The translations under genes were made by a program, and so were the position numbers. Below the pieces are notes generated by a model. The model saw nothing but the letters and a program-made list of their open reading frames with translations, ran no database searches and was not told the origin of the DNA. A DNA stretch of 17,012 nucleotides from an uncultured Oscillospiraceae bacterium. GTDB taxonomy: Bacteria > Bacillota > Clostridia > Oscillospirales > Ruminococcaceae. Positions 1 through 7,726 of the stretch are shown here, one piece after another; within the stretch, counting starts at the first letter, position 1; every line of letters begins with the position of its first letter. The stretch covers positions 1-17,012 of the forward strand of contig CAJTSZ010000044.1 of NCBI GenBank assembly GCA_910578755.1. Direction: 5' to 3'.

Positions 1-179
1 AAATTTTAGGCTGCGGCATGGTACACCCCAAGGTGCTGCAAAACGGCGGCATTGACCCGGAGGTTTACAGCGGCTTTGCCTTTGGCATGGGCCTGGAACG
101 CATTGTAATGCGCCGCTTTAATATTGACGACCTGCGCCTGTTTTACGAAAACGACATCCGCTTTTTGGACCAGTTTTAA
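1..179 (+). CDS. pheS: Phenylalanyl-tRNA synthetase alpha subunit, C-terminal end (partial)
   Basis: Only the last 58 or so codons are in the window; the rest lies to the left. The frame from position 3 ends at TAA 177-179. It reads through a class II aminoacyl-tRNA synthetase motif 3: GFAFGMGLERIVM carries the G-x-G-x-E-R signature whose arginine contacts ATP. It then ends in NDIRFLDQF, typical of the PheS C-terminus. PheS holds the catalytic site of the alpha2-beta2 enzyme that charges tRNA-Phe. The pheT start follows 43 bp downstream, so the two are surely one operon. The identification rests on the motif plus the partner gene. Any T-box leader would lie outside the window. Confidence 0.95.
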   Translation, partial: ILGCGMVHPKVLQNGGIDPEVYSGFAFGMGLERIVMRRFNIDDLRLFYENDIRFLDQF

Positions 180-222
180 CGGGCCGCTGCCAAAAAAGAA
201 TTGACTAGGAGGTAATTGAATT

Positions 223-2601
223 ATGAATCTTTCCATGAGATGGCTTAAAGATTATGTAGATATTGGCGAAGTTTCCATGCGGGATTTTGCTGAAGCGATG
301 ACCATGTCCGGCTCCAAGGTGGAGGGGTGGGAAACAGAATGTGCCAACGTTAAAAATGTGGTAATTGGCAAAATACTTTCTGTGGAAAAACACCCTGACG
401 CTGACAACCTTGTAGTTTGCCAACTAAATGTTGGCAAAGATGAACCAGTACAAATTGTCACCGGGGCTAAAAACGTATTTCCTGGGGCTGTTGTGCCTGT
501 GGCATTGCACAAATCCCTGCTGCCCAACGGCACCAAAATTACAAAGGGCAAGCTGCGGGGTGTGGCCTCCAACGGCATGCTGTGCTCCATTAGCGAGTTA
601 GCCTTAACCAAGGGGGACTTCCCTTATGCCATTGAGGACGGCATTTTTATTATTCAAGAGGACTGCCAAATTGGCCAGCCTGTACCTGAAGCCCTGGGCC
701 TCAACGACACTGCCGTTGAGTTTGAAATTACACCCAACCGGCCGGACTGCCTTTCCGTACTGGGCTTAGCCCGGGAGGCCGCCGCAACCTTTGGCAAGGA
801 ACTTACCCTGCCCAACCCGGAAGTAAAGGGCTGCGGGGGAGATATGAAGGAGTACCTCTCCGTAGAGGTAGAAAACAGCCAGCTGTGCAAAAGGTATTCT
901 GCTAAAATTGTAAAAAATGTAAAAATTGGCCCTTCCCCCCGGTGGATGCGGGAAAGGCTGAGGGCCAGCGGCGTGCGCCCCATCAACAACATTGTAGATA
1001 TTACCAACTTTGTTATGCTGGAATACGGCCAGCCTATGCATGCCTTTGATTTAAGCTATGTAAAGGGCGGCAAAATTGTAGTGCGCAACGCCAAAGCCGG
1101 TGAAAGCATTACCACCCTGGAGGGTGTGGAGCACGCCCTTTCCCCGGAAATGCTTGTAATTGCCGATGCGGAAAAGCCCTCTGCTGTGGCCGGTGTTATG
1201 GGGGGCGAATACAGCGGCATCAACGAAAACACCAACGTGGTTGTGTTTGAATCCGCCAACTTTGCCAGCGCCTCTGTGCGCACTACCGCAAAAAAGCTGG
1301 GCCTGCGCACCGAAAGTTCCAGCCGGTTTGAAAAAGGGCTGGACCCGCAAAACTGCCTGCCTGCCCTGCTGCGTGCCTGCCAGCTGGTAGAACTTTTGGG
1401 CATTGGAGAGGTTGTTGACGGCGTAATTGATGCAGATTACTCCTGCCATGAGCCTCGCATACTTCAGCTGGACCCTCAGTGGATTAACACCTTCCTTGGC
1501 ACCCAGGTTCCGGAGGAGGACATGAAGGCCATACTTTGCAAAATTGGCTTTGAAGTAAACGGCCGGGAAATTACTGTCCCCTCCTTCCGTGGGGATGTGG
1601 AGCACAAGGCCGATGTTGCCGAGGAAATCGCCCGCTTCTTTGGCTACAACAACATCCCCACCACTACAGCCAAGGGCAGCCCGGAGGGCCACTTTACCCC
1701 CTTCCAGAAATTTGAGCGCACTGTGAACCAGACCCTGCTGGCCCAAGGACTGTACGAGGTAATGACCTACTCCTTCATCAGCCCCAAATACTACGATAAA
1801 ATCAACCTTCCTGCCAATGACCCTGCCCGCCGTTCTGTAACCATTTTAAACCCTCTGGGCGAGGACACCAGCATTATGCGCACCAATGCCATCCCGTCCA
1901 TGCTGGAGGTGCTGGCCCGCAACTACAACAACCGCAACCCTAAGGCCGCCTTGTACGAAATTGGCAGCGAGTATATCCCTGTACTGGACCAGCCTTTGCC
2001 TAACGAGGTTCCCCATGCCGTATTGGGAATGTATGGCGACAGCTATGACTTTTTCTCTCTGAAAGGCATTGTGGAAAACCTGCTGCATACCCTGGCCATT
2101 GCGGACTACGATGTTGCCGCTGTAACCAACAACCCCACCTTCCACCCTGGGCGCTGCGCTGTAATTACCCTGAACGGTATGGAACTGGGCATTTTGGGCG
2201 AAGTACACCCAGGGGTATGCGCCAACTACGGCATGAAAAAGCGGGCCTATGTGGCTAAACTAAATATGCAGCGGCTGTTCCAGGCGGAGCATACAGAAAA
2301 AGCCTATGTGCCGCTGCCCAAATTCCCAGCCTCCACCCGGGACATTGCCCTGCTGTGTGACGAAGCGTTGCCCATGCTGACCGTGGAAAAGGCTATGAAG
2401 GCCGCTGTAGGCAGTATTTTGGAAAAAGTGGACCTGTTTGATATTTACAAAGGGGCGCAAATTCCTGAGGGCAAAAAGAGCATGGCCTTTAACATTACCA
2501 TGCGCGCCAGCGACCACACCCTTACCGACGAAGAGGTTTCCGCCGCTATGGCCCGGGTCTTAAAGGCTATGGAAAACTTAGGAGCGCAAATTCGGGAATA
2601 G
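223..2601 (+). CDS. pheT: Phenylalanyl-tRNA synthetase beta subunit
   Basis: A full-length 792-aa PheT, the normal size for the long bacterial form. The ATG at 223 has a strong AGGAGGT at 207-213, nine bases upstream, which fixes the start. Domains follow the family order: an EMAPII-like tRNA-binding domain (roughly residues 39-150), the B3/B4 domain that houses editing of mischarged Tyr-tRNA-Phe (roughly 210-385, including RPINNIVDITNFVM and GQPMHAFD), the B5 domain (roughly 405-475), a catalytically inactive synthetase-like core (DVEHKADVAEEIARFFGY, then the region to about 690), and the C-terminal ferredoxin-fold anticodon-binding domain that starts near LPKFPASTRDIALL. It works as a heterotetramer with PheS in the cytoplasm. 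The gene ends just before a dispersed repeat and a strong terminator. Confidence 0.98.
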   Translation: MNLSMRWLKDYVDIGEVSMRDFAEAMTMSGSKVEGWETECANVKNVVIGKILSVEKHPDADNLVVCQLNVGKDEPVQIVTGAKNVFPGAVVPVALHKSLLPNGTKITKGKLRGVASNGMLCSISELALTKGDFPYAIEDGIFIIQEDCQIGQPVPEALGLNDTAVEFEITPNRPDCLSVLGLAREAAATFGKELTLPNPEVKGCGGDMKEYLSVEVENSQLCKRYSAKIVKNVKIGPSPRWMRERLRASGVRPINNIVDITNFVMLEYGQPMHAFDLSYVKGGKIVVRNAKAGESITTLEGVEHALSPEMLVIADAEKPSAVAGVMGGEYSGINENTNVVVFESANFASASVRTTAKKLGLRTESSSRFEKGLDPQNCLPALLRACQLVELLGIGEVVDGVIDADYSCHEPRILQLDPQWINTFLGTQVPEEDMKAILCKIGFEVNGREITVPSFRGDVEHKADVAEEIARFFGYNNIPTTTAKGSPEGHFTPFQKFERTVNQTLLAQGLYEVMTYSFISPKYYDKINLPANDPARRSVTILNPLGEDTSIMRTNAIPSMLEVLARNYNNRNPKAALYEIGSEYIPVLDQPLPNEVPHAVLGMYGDSYDFFSLKGIVENLLHTLAIADYDVAAVTNNPTFHPGRCAVITLNGMELGILGEVHPGVCANYGMKKRAYVAKLNMQRLFQAEHTEKAYVPLPKFPASTRDIALLCDEALPMLTVEKAMKAAVGSILEKVDLFDIYKGAQIPEGKKSMAFNITMRASDHTLTDEEVSAAMARVLKAMENLGAQIRE

Positions 2602-2606
2602 GAATA

Positions 2607-2798
2607 AAAAAACAGATGAGCAAAGCGAAATTATTTTTCTTGCAAAGCTCTGCATTTGGGCAGGAAAAACGGGGCGCAAAACGCTTGTGTAAAAGGAAAG
2701 TTTAGGCGCGCTCCTTACAAGTTTTTGGGTTCGCCTGTAAAACTTGGGGAAACTGTTTCTGCCCGCACATCCGCTTTTTATTGTAAAGCAATAAAAAA
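2607..2798. repeat. Two-armed intergenic repeat, long copy (element A)
   Basis: This 192-bp stretch fills the space between pheT and the terminator. Its left arm (2607-2644) matches 8548-8585 at 31 of 38 positions with no gaps. Its right arm (2758-2798) matches 8613-8654, including an identical 19-mer GCACATCCGCTTTTTATTG. The interior, about 113 bp, is not shared with the other copy. The right arm forms a small A/T hairpin (TTTTTATTG against CAATAAAAA), and an outer GGGCAG...CTGCCC pairing (about 2657 with 2759) can bring the arms together. No credible protein is encoded. It may be a non-autonomous mobile element (MITE-like) or a family of structured RNAs; sequence alone does not decide. Confidence 0.6.
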
Positions 2799-2801
2799 TC
2801 T

Positions 2802-2842
2802 AAAAAAACAGCCGCTGGGTTTTACCCAGCGGCTGTTTTTTT
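2802..2842. terminator. Bidirectional rho-independent terminator between pheT and pncB
   Basis: A perfect 19-bp inverted repeat (2802-2820 and 2824-2842) with a 3-nt TTT loop. The G+C core CAGCCGCTGGGT is flanked by seven A on the left and seven T on the right, so each strand gives a hairpin followed by a U tract. It serves the rightward pheST transcript and the leftward pncB transcript. The pncB stop codon (2841-2843) overlaps its last bases. Confidence 0.95.
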
Positions 2843-4295
2843 ATTGTAAATCAGAAAGCAGGCGGCGCTTAATTTCCCACAGGTTTTGGGAAAGGTCCAC
2901 ATAGTAGGTATGGGGGTTTTCAAAGCGGCGGACTTCCTCCCAAAGCCCTTCCACCTGGCGGGCACAGCCAGCCTGTATTTCCTTTAGGCTGGGGGCCTTG
3001 TAAACACATTCCCCTTTTTGGAAAATGGGTACCAGCAGCTCCTTGGCTGTAACGTTTTCCAGTGTCTTTTTTTTCCATGTTGCTACAGGGTCAAAAATAG
3101 TAATGGTAATGGGGTTTTGGGTATCCAAAGTTTCGTCCCGGGTACAAATATAATCTGCCTCGGCCTTGCCATCGCTGTTAAACAGGCGGTACAGCCGCTT
3201 AAAGCAGGGGTTGGTGATTTTTTCAATGCTTTCGCTGATCTTGATTTTTGGGATGTACTCCCCGTCCCTTTCCATGGCAACCAGCTTGTAAACACCGCCG
3301 AAAACCGGGTCGGACTTACTGGTAATGAGCCGTTCGCCAATGCCAAAGCTGTCTATTTGCGCCCCCTGGAGAATTAAGTCCCGAATAATATATTCATCCA
3401 AAGAGTTGGAGGCGACAATTTTTACATCGCTGTAGCCGGCGGCATCCAGCATTTTTCTTGCCTTTTTGGAGAGGTAAGCAATATCCCCGCTATCAATGCG
3501 GACCCCTTTGGGGCGGAAGCCCTTGGGCACCACAATTTCATTAAACACCCGAATGGCATTGGGAATACCCGATTTTAGAACATTGTAGGTATCTACCAAA
3601 AGGGTGCAGTTATCGGCGTAAATTTCAGCGTATTTTTGGAAGGCTTCCAGCTCGGTATCAAACATTTGCACCCAGCTGTGGGCCATGGTGCCTACGGCCG
3701 GGATGCCATAATCCCTATCGGCCATAACGCAGGCAGTGGAACCGCAGCCCCCAATATAGGTGGCCCGGGCGCCAAACACGGCGGCGTCATAGCTTTGGGC
3801 CCGGCGGGAGCCAAACTCCATAATGGCCCTGCCATTGGCCGCCCGCACCATACGGTTTGCCTTGGTTGCAACCAGGGACTGGTGGTTGATGGTAAGGAGA
3901 ATCATGGTTTCCACCAGCTGCGCCTGCACTACAGGGCCGCGGACAGTGACGATGGGTTCGTTGGGGAACATGGGGGTACCCTCCTCCATGGCCCAAATAT
4001 CACATTCAAACTTAAAGTTTGCCAGGTAGTTTAAAAACCCTTCGTCAAAAATACCCTTTTCCCTAAAGTAATGGATATCCTCCGGGGTAAACTTCAGGTG
4101 TTTAATATAGTTTATCAGCTGTTCCAGGCCAGCAAAGACAGCAAAGCCGCCGTCATCCGGTATTTTGCGGAAAAACATATCAAAAATGGCTGTTTGCTCC
4201 GCCATTCCATTGACAAAATACCCGTTGCTCATGGTAAATTCATAATAATCGGCCAACATGGTCAGGTTGCGTTCTTCTTTCCAGTTCATTTCCAT
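2841..4295 (-). CDS. pncB: Nicotinate phosphoribosyltransferase
   Basis: A 484-aa cytoplasmic enzyme that makes nicotinate mononucleotide from nicotinate and PRPP with ATP use, the entry step of the NAD salvage (Preiss-Handler) route. Family features visible are the N-terminal LADYYEFTMSNGYF, the EFGSRRAQSYDAA and GGCGSTACVMA stretch, GTMAHSWVQ holding the histidine that is phosphorylated in this family, RIDSGDIAYLSKKAR, and VASNSLDE near the phosphate-binding end. Length matches the Gram-positive type. The ATG at 4295 has AAGGAG ten bases upstream; a second ATG two codons in is less well placed. The phospholipase-like gene lies 74 bp upstream on the same strand and may be cotranscribed. The gene ends in the shared terminator. 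Confidence 0.97.
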   Translation of the reverse strand: MEMNWKEERNLTMLADYYEFTMSNGYFVNGMAEQTAIFDMFFRKIPDDGGFAVFAGLEQLINYIKHLKFTPEDIHYFREKGIFDEGFLNYLANFKFECDIWAMEEGTPMFPNEPIVTVRGPVVQAQLVETMILLTINHQSLVATKANRMVRAANGRAIMEFGSRRAQSYDAAVFGARATYIGGCGSTACVMADRDYGIPAVGTMAHSWVQMFDTELEAFQKYAEIYADNCTLLVDTYNVLKSGIPNAIRVFNEIVVPKGFRPKGVRIDSGDIAYLSKKARKMLDAAGYSDVKIVASNSLDEYIIRDLILQGAQIDSFGIGERLITSKSDPVFGGVYKLVAMERDGEYIPKIKISESIEKITNPCFKRLYRLFNSDGKAEADYICTRDETLDTQNPITITIFDPVATWKKKTLENVTAKELLVPIFQKGECVYKAPSLKEIQAGCARQVEGLWEEVRRFENPHTYYVDLSQNLWEIKRRLLSDLQ

Positions 4296-4369
4296 AATAG
4301 ATATGCTCCTTCTCTTTGCTGCCCATATTCGGGTAACCTTTTTACTGCCGGGTTTAGCCAGCCTGTTTT

Positions 4370-5299
4370 TTATTGCGCGGCCGGGGCGCCGTTATCAAAG
4401 CTGGGCAAAGCCCGAAACACCGGTGCTTCCCCCTGCTGCACATACTGGAACCACTGGGGCAGCCCGGTTAGGGCCATCGCCTTTGCCTGTTCCATTAGGT
4501 CCAAAAAGGAAAGGTTTTCCTTTTTTTGGGGCGTACTCAGGTGGTGCCACAGCTTTTTCCTTTGGTTTAAAATATCCTCATAGGTACGGCTGCGGCGGAT
4601 ATGGGCGCTGATGGAATTGGGCTTGCCCAGGGCGTACCGTTCCGCCAGCTGAACCACCGGCAGCAAAAGGCCAGTTGGGTCCAGCACCGCTTTGATAATA
4701 AACAACATATCCGAAAAGCAAGCGAGCGTTTCCCTGCTTTCCATGGTGATGCCGTAAACCTCCTTCAGCACGTGGCAGTACATGGCTCCAACGGCCTGGT
4801 ACAGCTCCGACGTGCCCTGCAGCTCCTTTGCAATGCGGTAACGGCCCACAGGTTTTTTGGCGTACAGGCGGTGGAGGGCGGTATCAATATCGCTTTCAAT
4901 TAGGTTATGCAGCCCCGCCTGCTCCGCTTTTGGGGTGTGGCGTTTTTTTTGCTCCTGCAAAAAGTAGACATAAGGGTGGGCAGTGAAATCTAAATAGTAA
5001 TGGCACAAAAAGCCCATGAAGTAAGCTGTCAGAATTTGGCGGCATGGCTTTTGGGGACAAGCAGCAATATACTGGGCCATGGCGGCAAACAACTCCCCTG
5101 TATTTTTTTTGTGCATAACGCCGCCGTAGGATGGCAGGGGGCTTTTCCCCCGCACCGCATCCCGGAAAAACAGCAGATCCGGCCCCTGGAGGCCCCAAAA
5201 AAAGGCGGCAGGCTGTTGTTCAATACAGCTTTTAGCCGGGCCCTGTAGCTCCCGGCCAACCAAATCCCCAAAGAAAACGTGAGTTACAAATGCAGGCAT
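4370..5299 (-). CDS. Zinc-dependent phospholipase C family protein
   Basis: A 309-aa protein of the zinc-dependent phospholipase C/D family. The start is set at ATG 5299 because AGGAGG sits six bases upstream; the longer frame to 5335 adds 12 residues that run through that site. The N-terminus MPAFVTHVFFGDLVG supplies the early histidine, followed by GLQGPDLLFF, MHKKNTGELF and FLCHYYLDFTAHPYVYF, the typical His/Asp spacing for metal ligands. I see no signal peptide, unlike the secreted clostridial alpha-toxin, so it probably acts in the cytoplasm. Proteins of this kind are common and mostly uncharacterised in Clostridia; the true substrate is unknown. It precedes pncB by 74 bp and follows a long hairpin-rich leader region. 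Confidence 0.85.
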   Translation of the reverse strand: MPAFVTHVFFGDLVGRELQGPAKSCIEQQPAAFFWGLQGPDLLFFRDAVRGKSPLPSYGGVMHKKNTGELFAAMAQYIAACPQKPCRQILTAYFMGFLCHYYLDFTAHPYVYFLQEQKKRHTPKAEQAGLHNLIESDIDTALHRLYAKKPVGRYRIAKELQGTSELYQAVGAMYCHVLKEVYGITMESRETLACFSDMLFIIKAVLDPTGLLLPVVQLAERYALGKPNSISAHIRRSRTYEDILNQRKKLWHHLSTPQKKENLSFLDLMEQAKAMALTGLPQWFQYVQQGEAPVFRALPSFDNGAPAAQ

Positions 5300-5501
5300 A
5301 CCATTCCTCCTTTCTTGTGGGCCTCCGCGGCCCAACCTCGCCCTATTCTTTTGGCGTTAAAAGAAACACAAGTTGAACACAGCCCAACTTGCTAACTTAC
5401 CGCGGCATACTACGGTAAGTTTTGGGCCTGGGGTCTGGGCTGGAAGCCCAGTAGTACTGACATGGAAGTAGCCAAACACTTTCAAAAAATGCAGAACCAT
5501 T
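5300..5501. other. Hairpin-rich upstream region of the phospholipase-like gene
   Basis: No gene is apparent here. Three inverted repeats lie in a row: CAAGTTG/CAACTTG (5369-5375 with 5385-5391), AACTTACCG/CGGTAAGTT (5394-5402 with 5413-5421), and TGGGCT/AGCCCA (5436-5441 with 5445-5450). On the minus strand the first is followed by TGTTTCTTTT, so it resembles a weak terminator 70 bases ahead of the downstream start codon. This could end transcripts coming from cca or act as a leader attenuator. I could not place a convincing promoter. Confidence 0.5.
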
Positions 5502-5535
5502 AAAATATAATAACCGCTTTGCGGTTATTATACCA
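5502..5535. repeat. 34-nt palindromic repeat, copy 1
   Basis: First of three near-identical 34-nt copies. The core is a perfect 11-bp inverted repeat, ATAATAACCGC / GCGGTTATTAT, around a TTT loop. Its right half overlaps a second inverted repeat, ATTATACCAT (5527-5536) with ATGGTATAAT (5553-5562), so two hairpins compete for the same bases. No open reading frame is involved. Confidence 0.9.
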
Positions 5536-5563
5536 TGAACACAGCGTGTGAAATGGTATAATT

Positions 5564-5621
5564 GCCCATCAAGTGCGGTTGCAAGCCGCTGGCAACGCCA
5601 GCGGGGGCGAGCACTTGGGGC
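5564..5621. other. Nested hairpin between repeat copies 1 and 2
   Basis: An outer stem pairs GCCC (5564-5567) and CAAGTGC (5570-5576) with GCACTTG (5611-5617) and GGGC (5618-5621). An inner perfect 8-bp stem, CCGCTGGC (5586-5593) with GCCAGCGG (5597-5604), closes on AAC. This is far more ordered pairing than chance would give in 58 bases. It fills the space between two copies of the 34-nt palindrome. No known RNA family is recognised. Confidence 0.7.
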
Positions 5622-5624
5622 ATT

Positions 5625-5658
5625 AAAATATAATAACGGCTTTGCGGTTATTATACCA
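5625..5658. repeat. 34-nt palindromic repeat, copy 2
   Basis: Same as copy 1 except for one change (AACGGC for AACCGC) that puts a mismatch in the stem. It again overlaps a second inverted repeat, ATTATACCAT (5650-5659) with ATGGTATAAT (5674-5683). The following segment to copy 3 holds another hairpin, GGGGCA...TGCCCC (about 5691 with 5715), with TGAGCAAAGCGAA in its loop. Confidence 0.9.
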
Positions 5659-5728
5659 TGAAGCGCAAGCGTAATGGTATAATTGGCTATGGGGCAGTGA
5701 GCAAAGCGAACATTTTGCCCCGGCCATC

Positions 5729-5762
5729 AAAATATAATAACCGCTTTGCGGTTATTATACCA
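5729..5762. repeat. 34-nt palindromic repeat, copy 3
   Basis: Identical to copy 1 over the 34 bases, but here the flanking ATGGTATAAT partner is missing, so only the central hairpin can form. Start-to-start distances between copies are 123 and 104 bp. It lies 57 bp beyond the end of cca and, read leftward, has ATTTT after the stem, so it may help end the cca transcript. Confidence 0.88.
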
Positions 5763-5819
5763 CAAGTACCCTGCTGTGAAAAGCCATGTGAAATGGATTT
5801 TACCACCGTTTTGTACTTT

Positions 5820-7028
5820 TTAGGTGGACAGGGAATTCTTACGGCAGCTTTTTGCAAGGGACAACAGCGCCTCGGGGGTATTGGGAACTTCCTCCCGCAG
5901 GACAGCCTCCAGTAAATAGTCCAGCAGCTGCCCCATAGCTTTGCCGGTTGGAAAACCGGCAGCCGTAAGCTCCCTGCCGGAAACAGCCAGCTGGCTGCGG
6001 CAAAGGCAGACGTTTTCCGCCAGCACCTGGCGGCATAAAAGAAGGGCCTCCTCCCCGCCTGGGGCAGCGGCGGCGCACCACTGGAGGGCCAAGCCGCCTA
6101 AGGTTTGGCCCAAAGGAGCCATAGCTTTTTTGGCTTCATACCTGCTGGCAGGCAAAGGCGTCCCCATAAAGGCCAGCAGCTTTGCCGCTTCCTCTTTTAA
6201 CCTTTTGGAACACCGCAGGCCATGGAGAACCTGCTCCCCCTTGCTGCCAAAACCTTCCCACAGCAGGGCAGCAAGGCGCAGGGCTGGGGCAGGCTCCAAA
6301 CGGCTCAAAATACTGCTATACCAGCCCCGCGGGCTCATCCCCTGCCAAACAGGCAGGGAGTAAAGGAGGCCACCATACTGCTCCAAGGCTTGGGAAGTAT
6401 GGCGGCCACAGCACAGCTTCATCATTTCCGCCTCTATGCGCTCCTGGGAAATACAGCCCAAAAGGGGGGCGCAGCGCTCCATGGCGGCAGCTGTTTGTGC
6501 TTCTATGGAAAAGCCCAGGCAGGCGGAAAAGCGAATCCCCCGCAGGACGCGCAGGGCATCCTCCTGAAAGCGAAGCTCCGGACGGCCCACGGCCCGCAGT
6601 TTTTTTCCCTTTAAATCTTCCCTGCCGCCAAAGGGGTCCCGCAGGCCATGGCGGGGCGAAAAAGCCATGGCGTTTACCGTAAAATCCCGCCGGGCTAAGT
6701 CCTCCTCGATACAGGCGGTAAAGCGCACATAGTTTGGGCGGCGGCCGTCGCTGTAGGGTCCATCCACCCGGTAGGTAGTAATTTCCAGAGGCTGGCCCTG
6801 TAAAAGTACCGTTACAGTACCGTGGCGCAGCCCGGTGAGCACTATTTTCTCCCCCTTAAAAACCGCTTGGGTTTGGGCGGGAAGGGCATTGGTAGCAATG
6901 TCCCAATCGTTGGGGGTATGGCCCAACAGCATATCCCGCACGCAGCCTCCTACAGCATACGCCTGCCAGCCGGCCTGCTCCAGCCGGGATAGGGCTTCCA
7001 TAACACAGAGGGGCAAGTACAGTTCCAT
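5820..7028 (-). CDS. cca: CCA tRNA nucleotidyltransferase (class II)
   Basis: A 402-aa class II nucleotidyltransferase that builds or repairs the 3' CCA end of tRNAs using CTP and ATP. Visible motifs are GGCVRD (27-32), the catalytic carboxylates in NDWDIAT (D41 and D43), RRDFTVNAMA (113-122), the nucleotide-choosing E-D-x-x-R type motif EDALRVLRGIRFSA (156-169), and QERIEAEMMKL (195-205). The C-terminal part ends in GKAMGQLLDYLLEAVL and EVPNTPEALL, as in Gram-positive enzymes, and has no HD domain. A poly(A) polymerase role cannot be fully excluded from sequence. The ATG shares a base with the stop of the HD gene (TAATG), which implies translational coupling. There is no separate strong ribosome binding site. 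Confidence 0.93.
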   Translation of the reverse strand: MELYLPLCVMEALSRLEQAGWQAYAVGGCVRDMLLGHTPNDWDIATNALPAQTQAVFKGEKIVLTGLRHGTVTVLLQGQPLEITTYRVDGPYSDGRRPNYVRFTACIEEDLARRDFTVNAMAFSPRHGLRDPFGGREDLKGKKLRAVGRPELRFQEDALRVLRGIRFSACLGFSIEAQTAAAMERCAPLLGCISQERIEAEMMKLCCGRHTSQALEQYGGLLYSLPVWQGMSPRGWYSSILSRLEPAPALRLAALLWEGFGSKGEQVLHGLRCSKRLKEEAAKLLAFMGTPLPASRYEAKKAMAPLGQTLGGLALQWCAAAAPGGEEALLLCRQVLAENVCLCRSQLAVSGRELTAAGFPTGKAMGQLLDYLLEAVLREEVPNTPEALLSLAKSCRKNSLST

Positions 7029-7615
7029 TATCTTTTATTTACGGCAGAGGTACCTTTTTCCCGCAGGTAGGTGGCCTCCAGGTCAGAAAGGTGGAGCTTT
7101 ACAGCCAAAGGGTATTTTTCGTAAGCCTGGCTGATGGAAAAGCTGCCCCCTTTGGCGGAATCATCAAAGCCGCCCATGTGCCAGCGGATGGCAATAGCCT
7201 CTGAGGGCTTTAAACGCAGGAAACGCTCAATTAAAAAGACGGATTTTTCGCCGTGGCCAAAGGGATATTCGTCCTCTATAGAATAAAAGGGCTGGGGTTC
7301 CCAACGGCCGGTTTCAGTATTTTTAACATTTCGGCTGCCCAGCTTGTAAAACTGGGCTTTGCAAATATCGTGGAGCAGGCCGCAAAGGGCAAAGCTTTCC
7401 CGGCTGTCGGCTTCTTCGTCAAAATGTTTTTCCATAAGCACCCGGTAAACGTTTACACTGTGCTGCACCAAGCCCCCTTCACAGGCACAGTGGTACTTGG
7501 TGCTGGCAGGGGCGATGAAAAAGTCCGTTTTTTCCAGCCATTCCAACAGGCGGTCCGCTCCCTCTCTATGGATATTCTCCTGAAAAATTGCAATAAATTC
7601 CTCTTTATAGCTCAT
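7028..7615 (-). CDS. HD-domain hydrolase
   Basis: A 195-aa single-domain HD-superfamily protein. Metal ligands of the family are all present: H52 in GLVQHSVNVY, H82-D83 in LLHDICK, H121 in GHGEKS, H146 in IRWHMG and D178 in HLSDLEA. The pattern resembles the HD part of the YhaM exoribonuclease and many clostridial proteins annotated only as hydrolases. Likely substrates are a nucleotide or an RNA end; I cannot say which. Its stop overlaps the cca start by one base, so both are made from one message. The ribosome binding site is weak (AGAGGG, six bases from the ATG). A strong hairpin (7659-7691) lies just upstream. Confidence 0.88.
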   Translation of the reverse strand: MSYKEEFIAIFQENIHREGADRLLEWLEKTDFFIAPASTKYHCACEGGLVQHSVNVYRVLMEKHFDEEADSRESFALCGLLHDICKAQFYKLGSRNVKNTETGRWEPQPFYSIEDEYPFGHGEKSVFLIERFLRLKPSEAIAIRWHMGGFDDSAKGGSFSISQAYEKYPLAVKLHLSDLEATYLREKGTSAVNKR

Positions 7616-7658
7616 TTTTTCCCTCTTCTCCGTATTGTTTCCATACTATGGATTTACC

Positions 7659-7691
7659 AAAGGAAAGCAGCCCCAGGGGCTGCTTTCCTTT
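7659..7691. terminator. Bidirectional terminator-like hairpin
   Basis: Inverted repeat AAAGGAAAGCAGCC (7659-7672) with GGCTGCTTTCCTTT (7678-7691), loop about 5 nt, with AAA on one side and TTTT on the other. It sits between two genes that point away from each other. It probably stops leftward transcription leaving the Nudix gene at 8018, or acts in the leader of the HD-cca operon if that promoter lies to its right. Confidence 0.75.
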
Positions 7692-7726
7692 TAAACTTTG
7701 TTTTTAGCTGCACCAAAACGGGTATT

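Noticed and set aside
2656..2904. Plus-strand open frame of 82 codons after pheT
   Set aside because: It covers element A, crosses the terminator and runs antisense to pncB; no ribosome binding site.
5502..5762. CRISPR array
   Set aside because: Only three repeats, spacers of 89 and 70 bases that are themselves palindromic, and no cas genes in the window.
5658..5915. Plus-strand open frame of 85 codons
   Set aside because: It runs through the hairpin repeats and then antisense to the end of cca; no ribosome binding site and no protein-like pattern.
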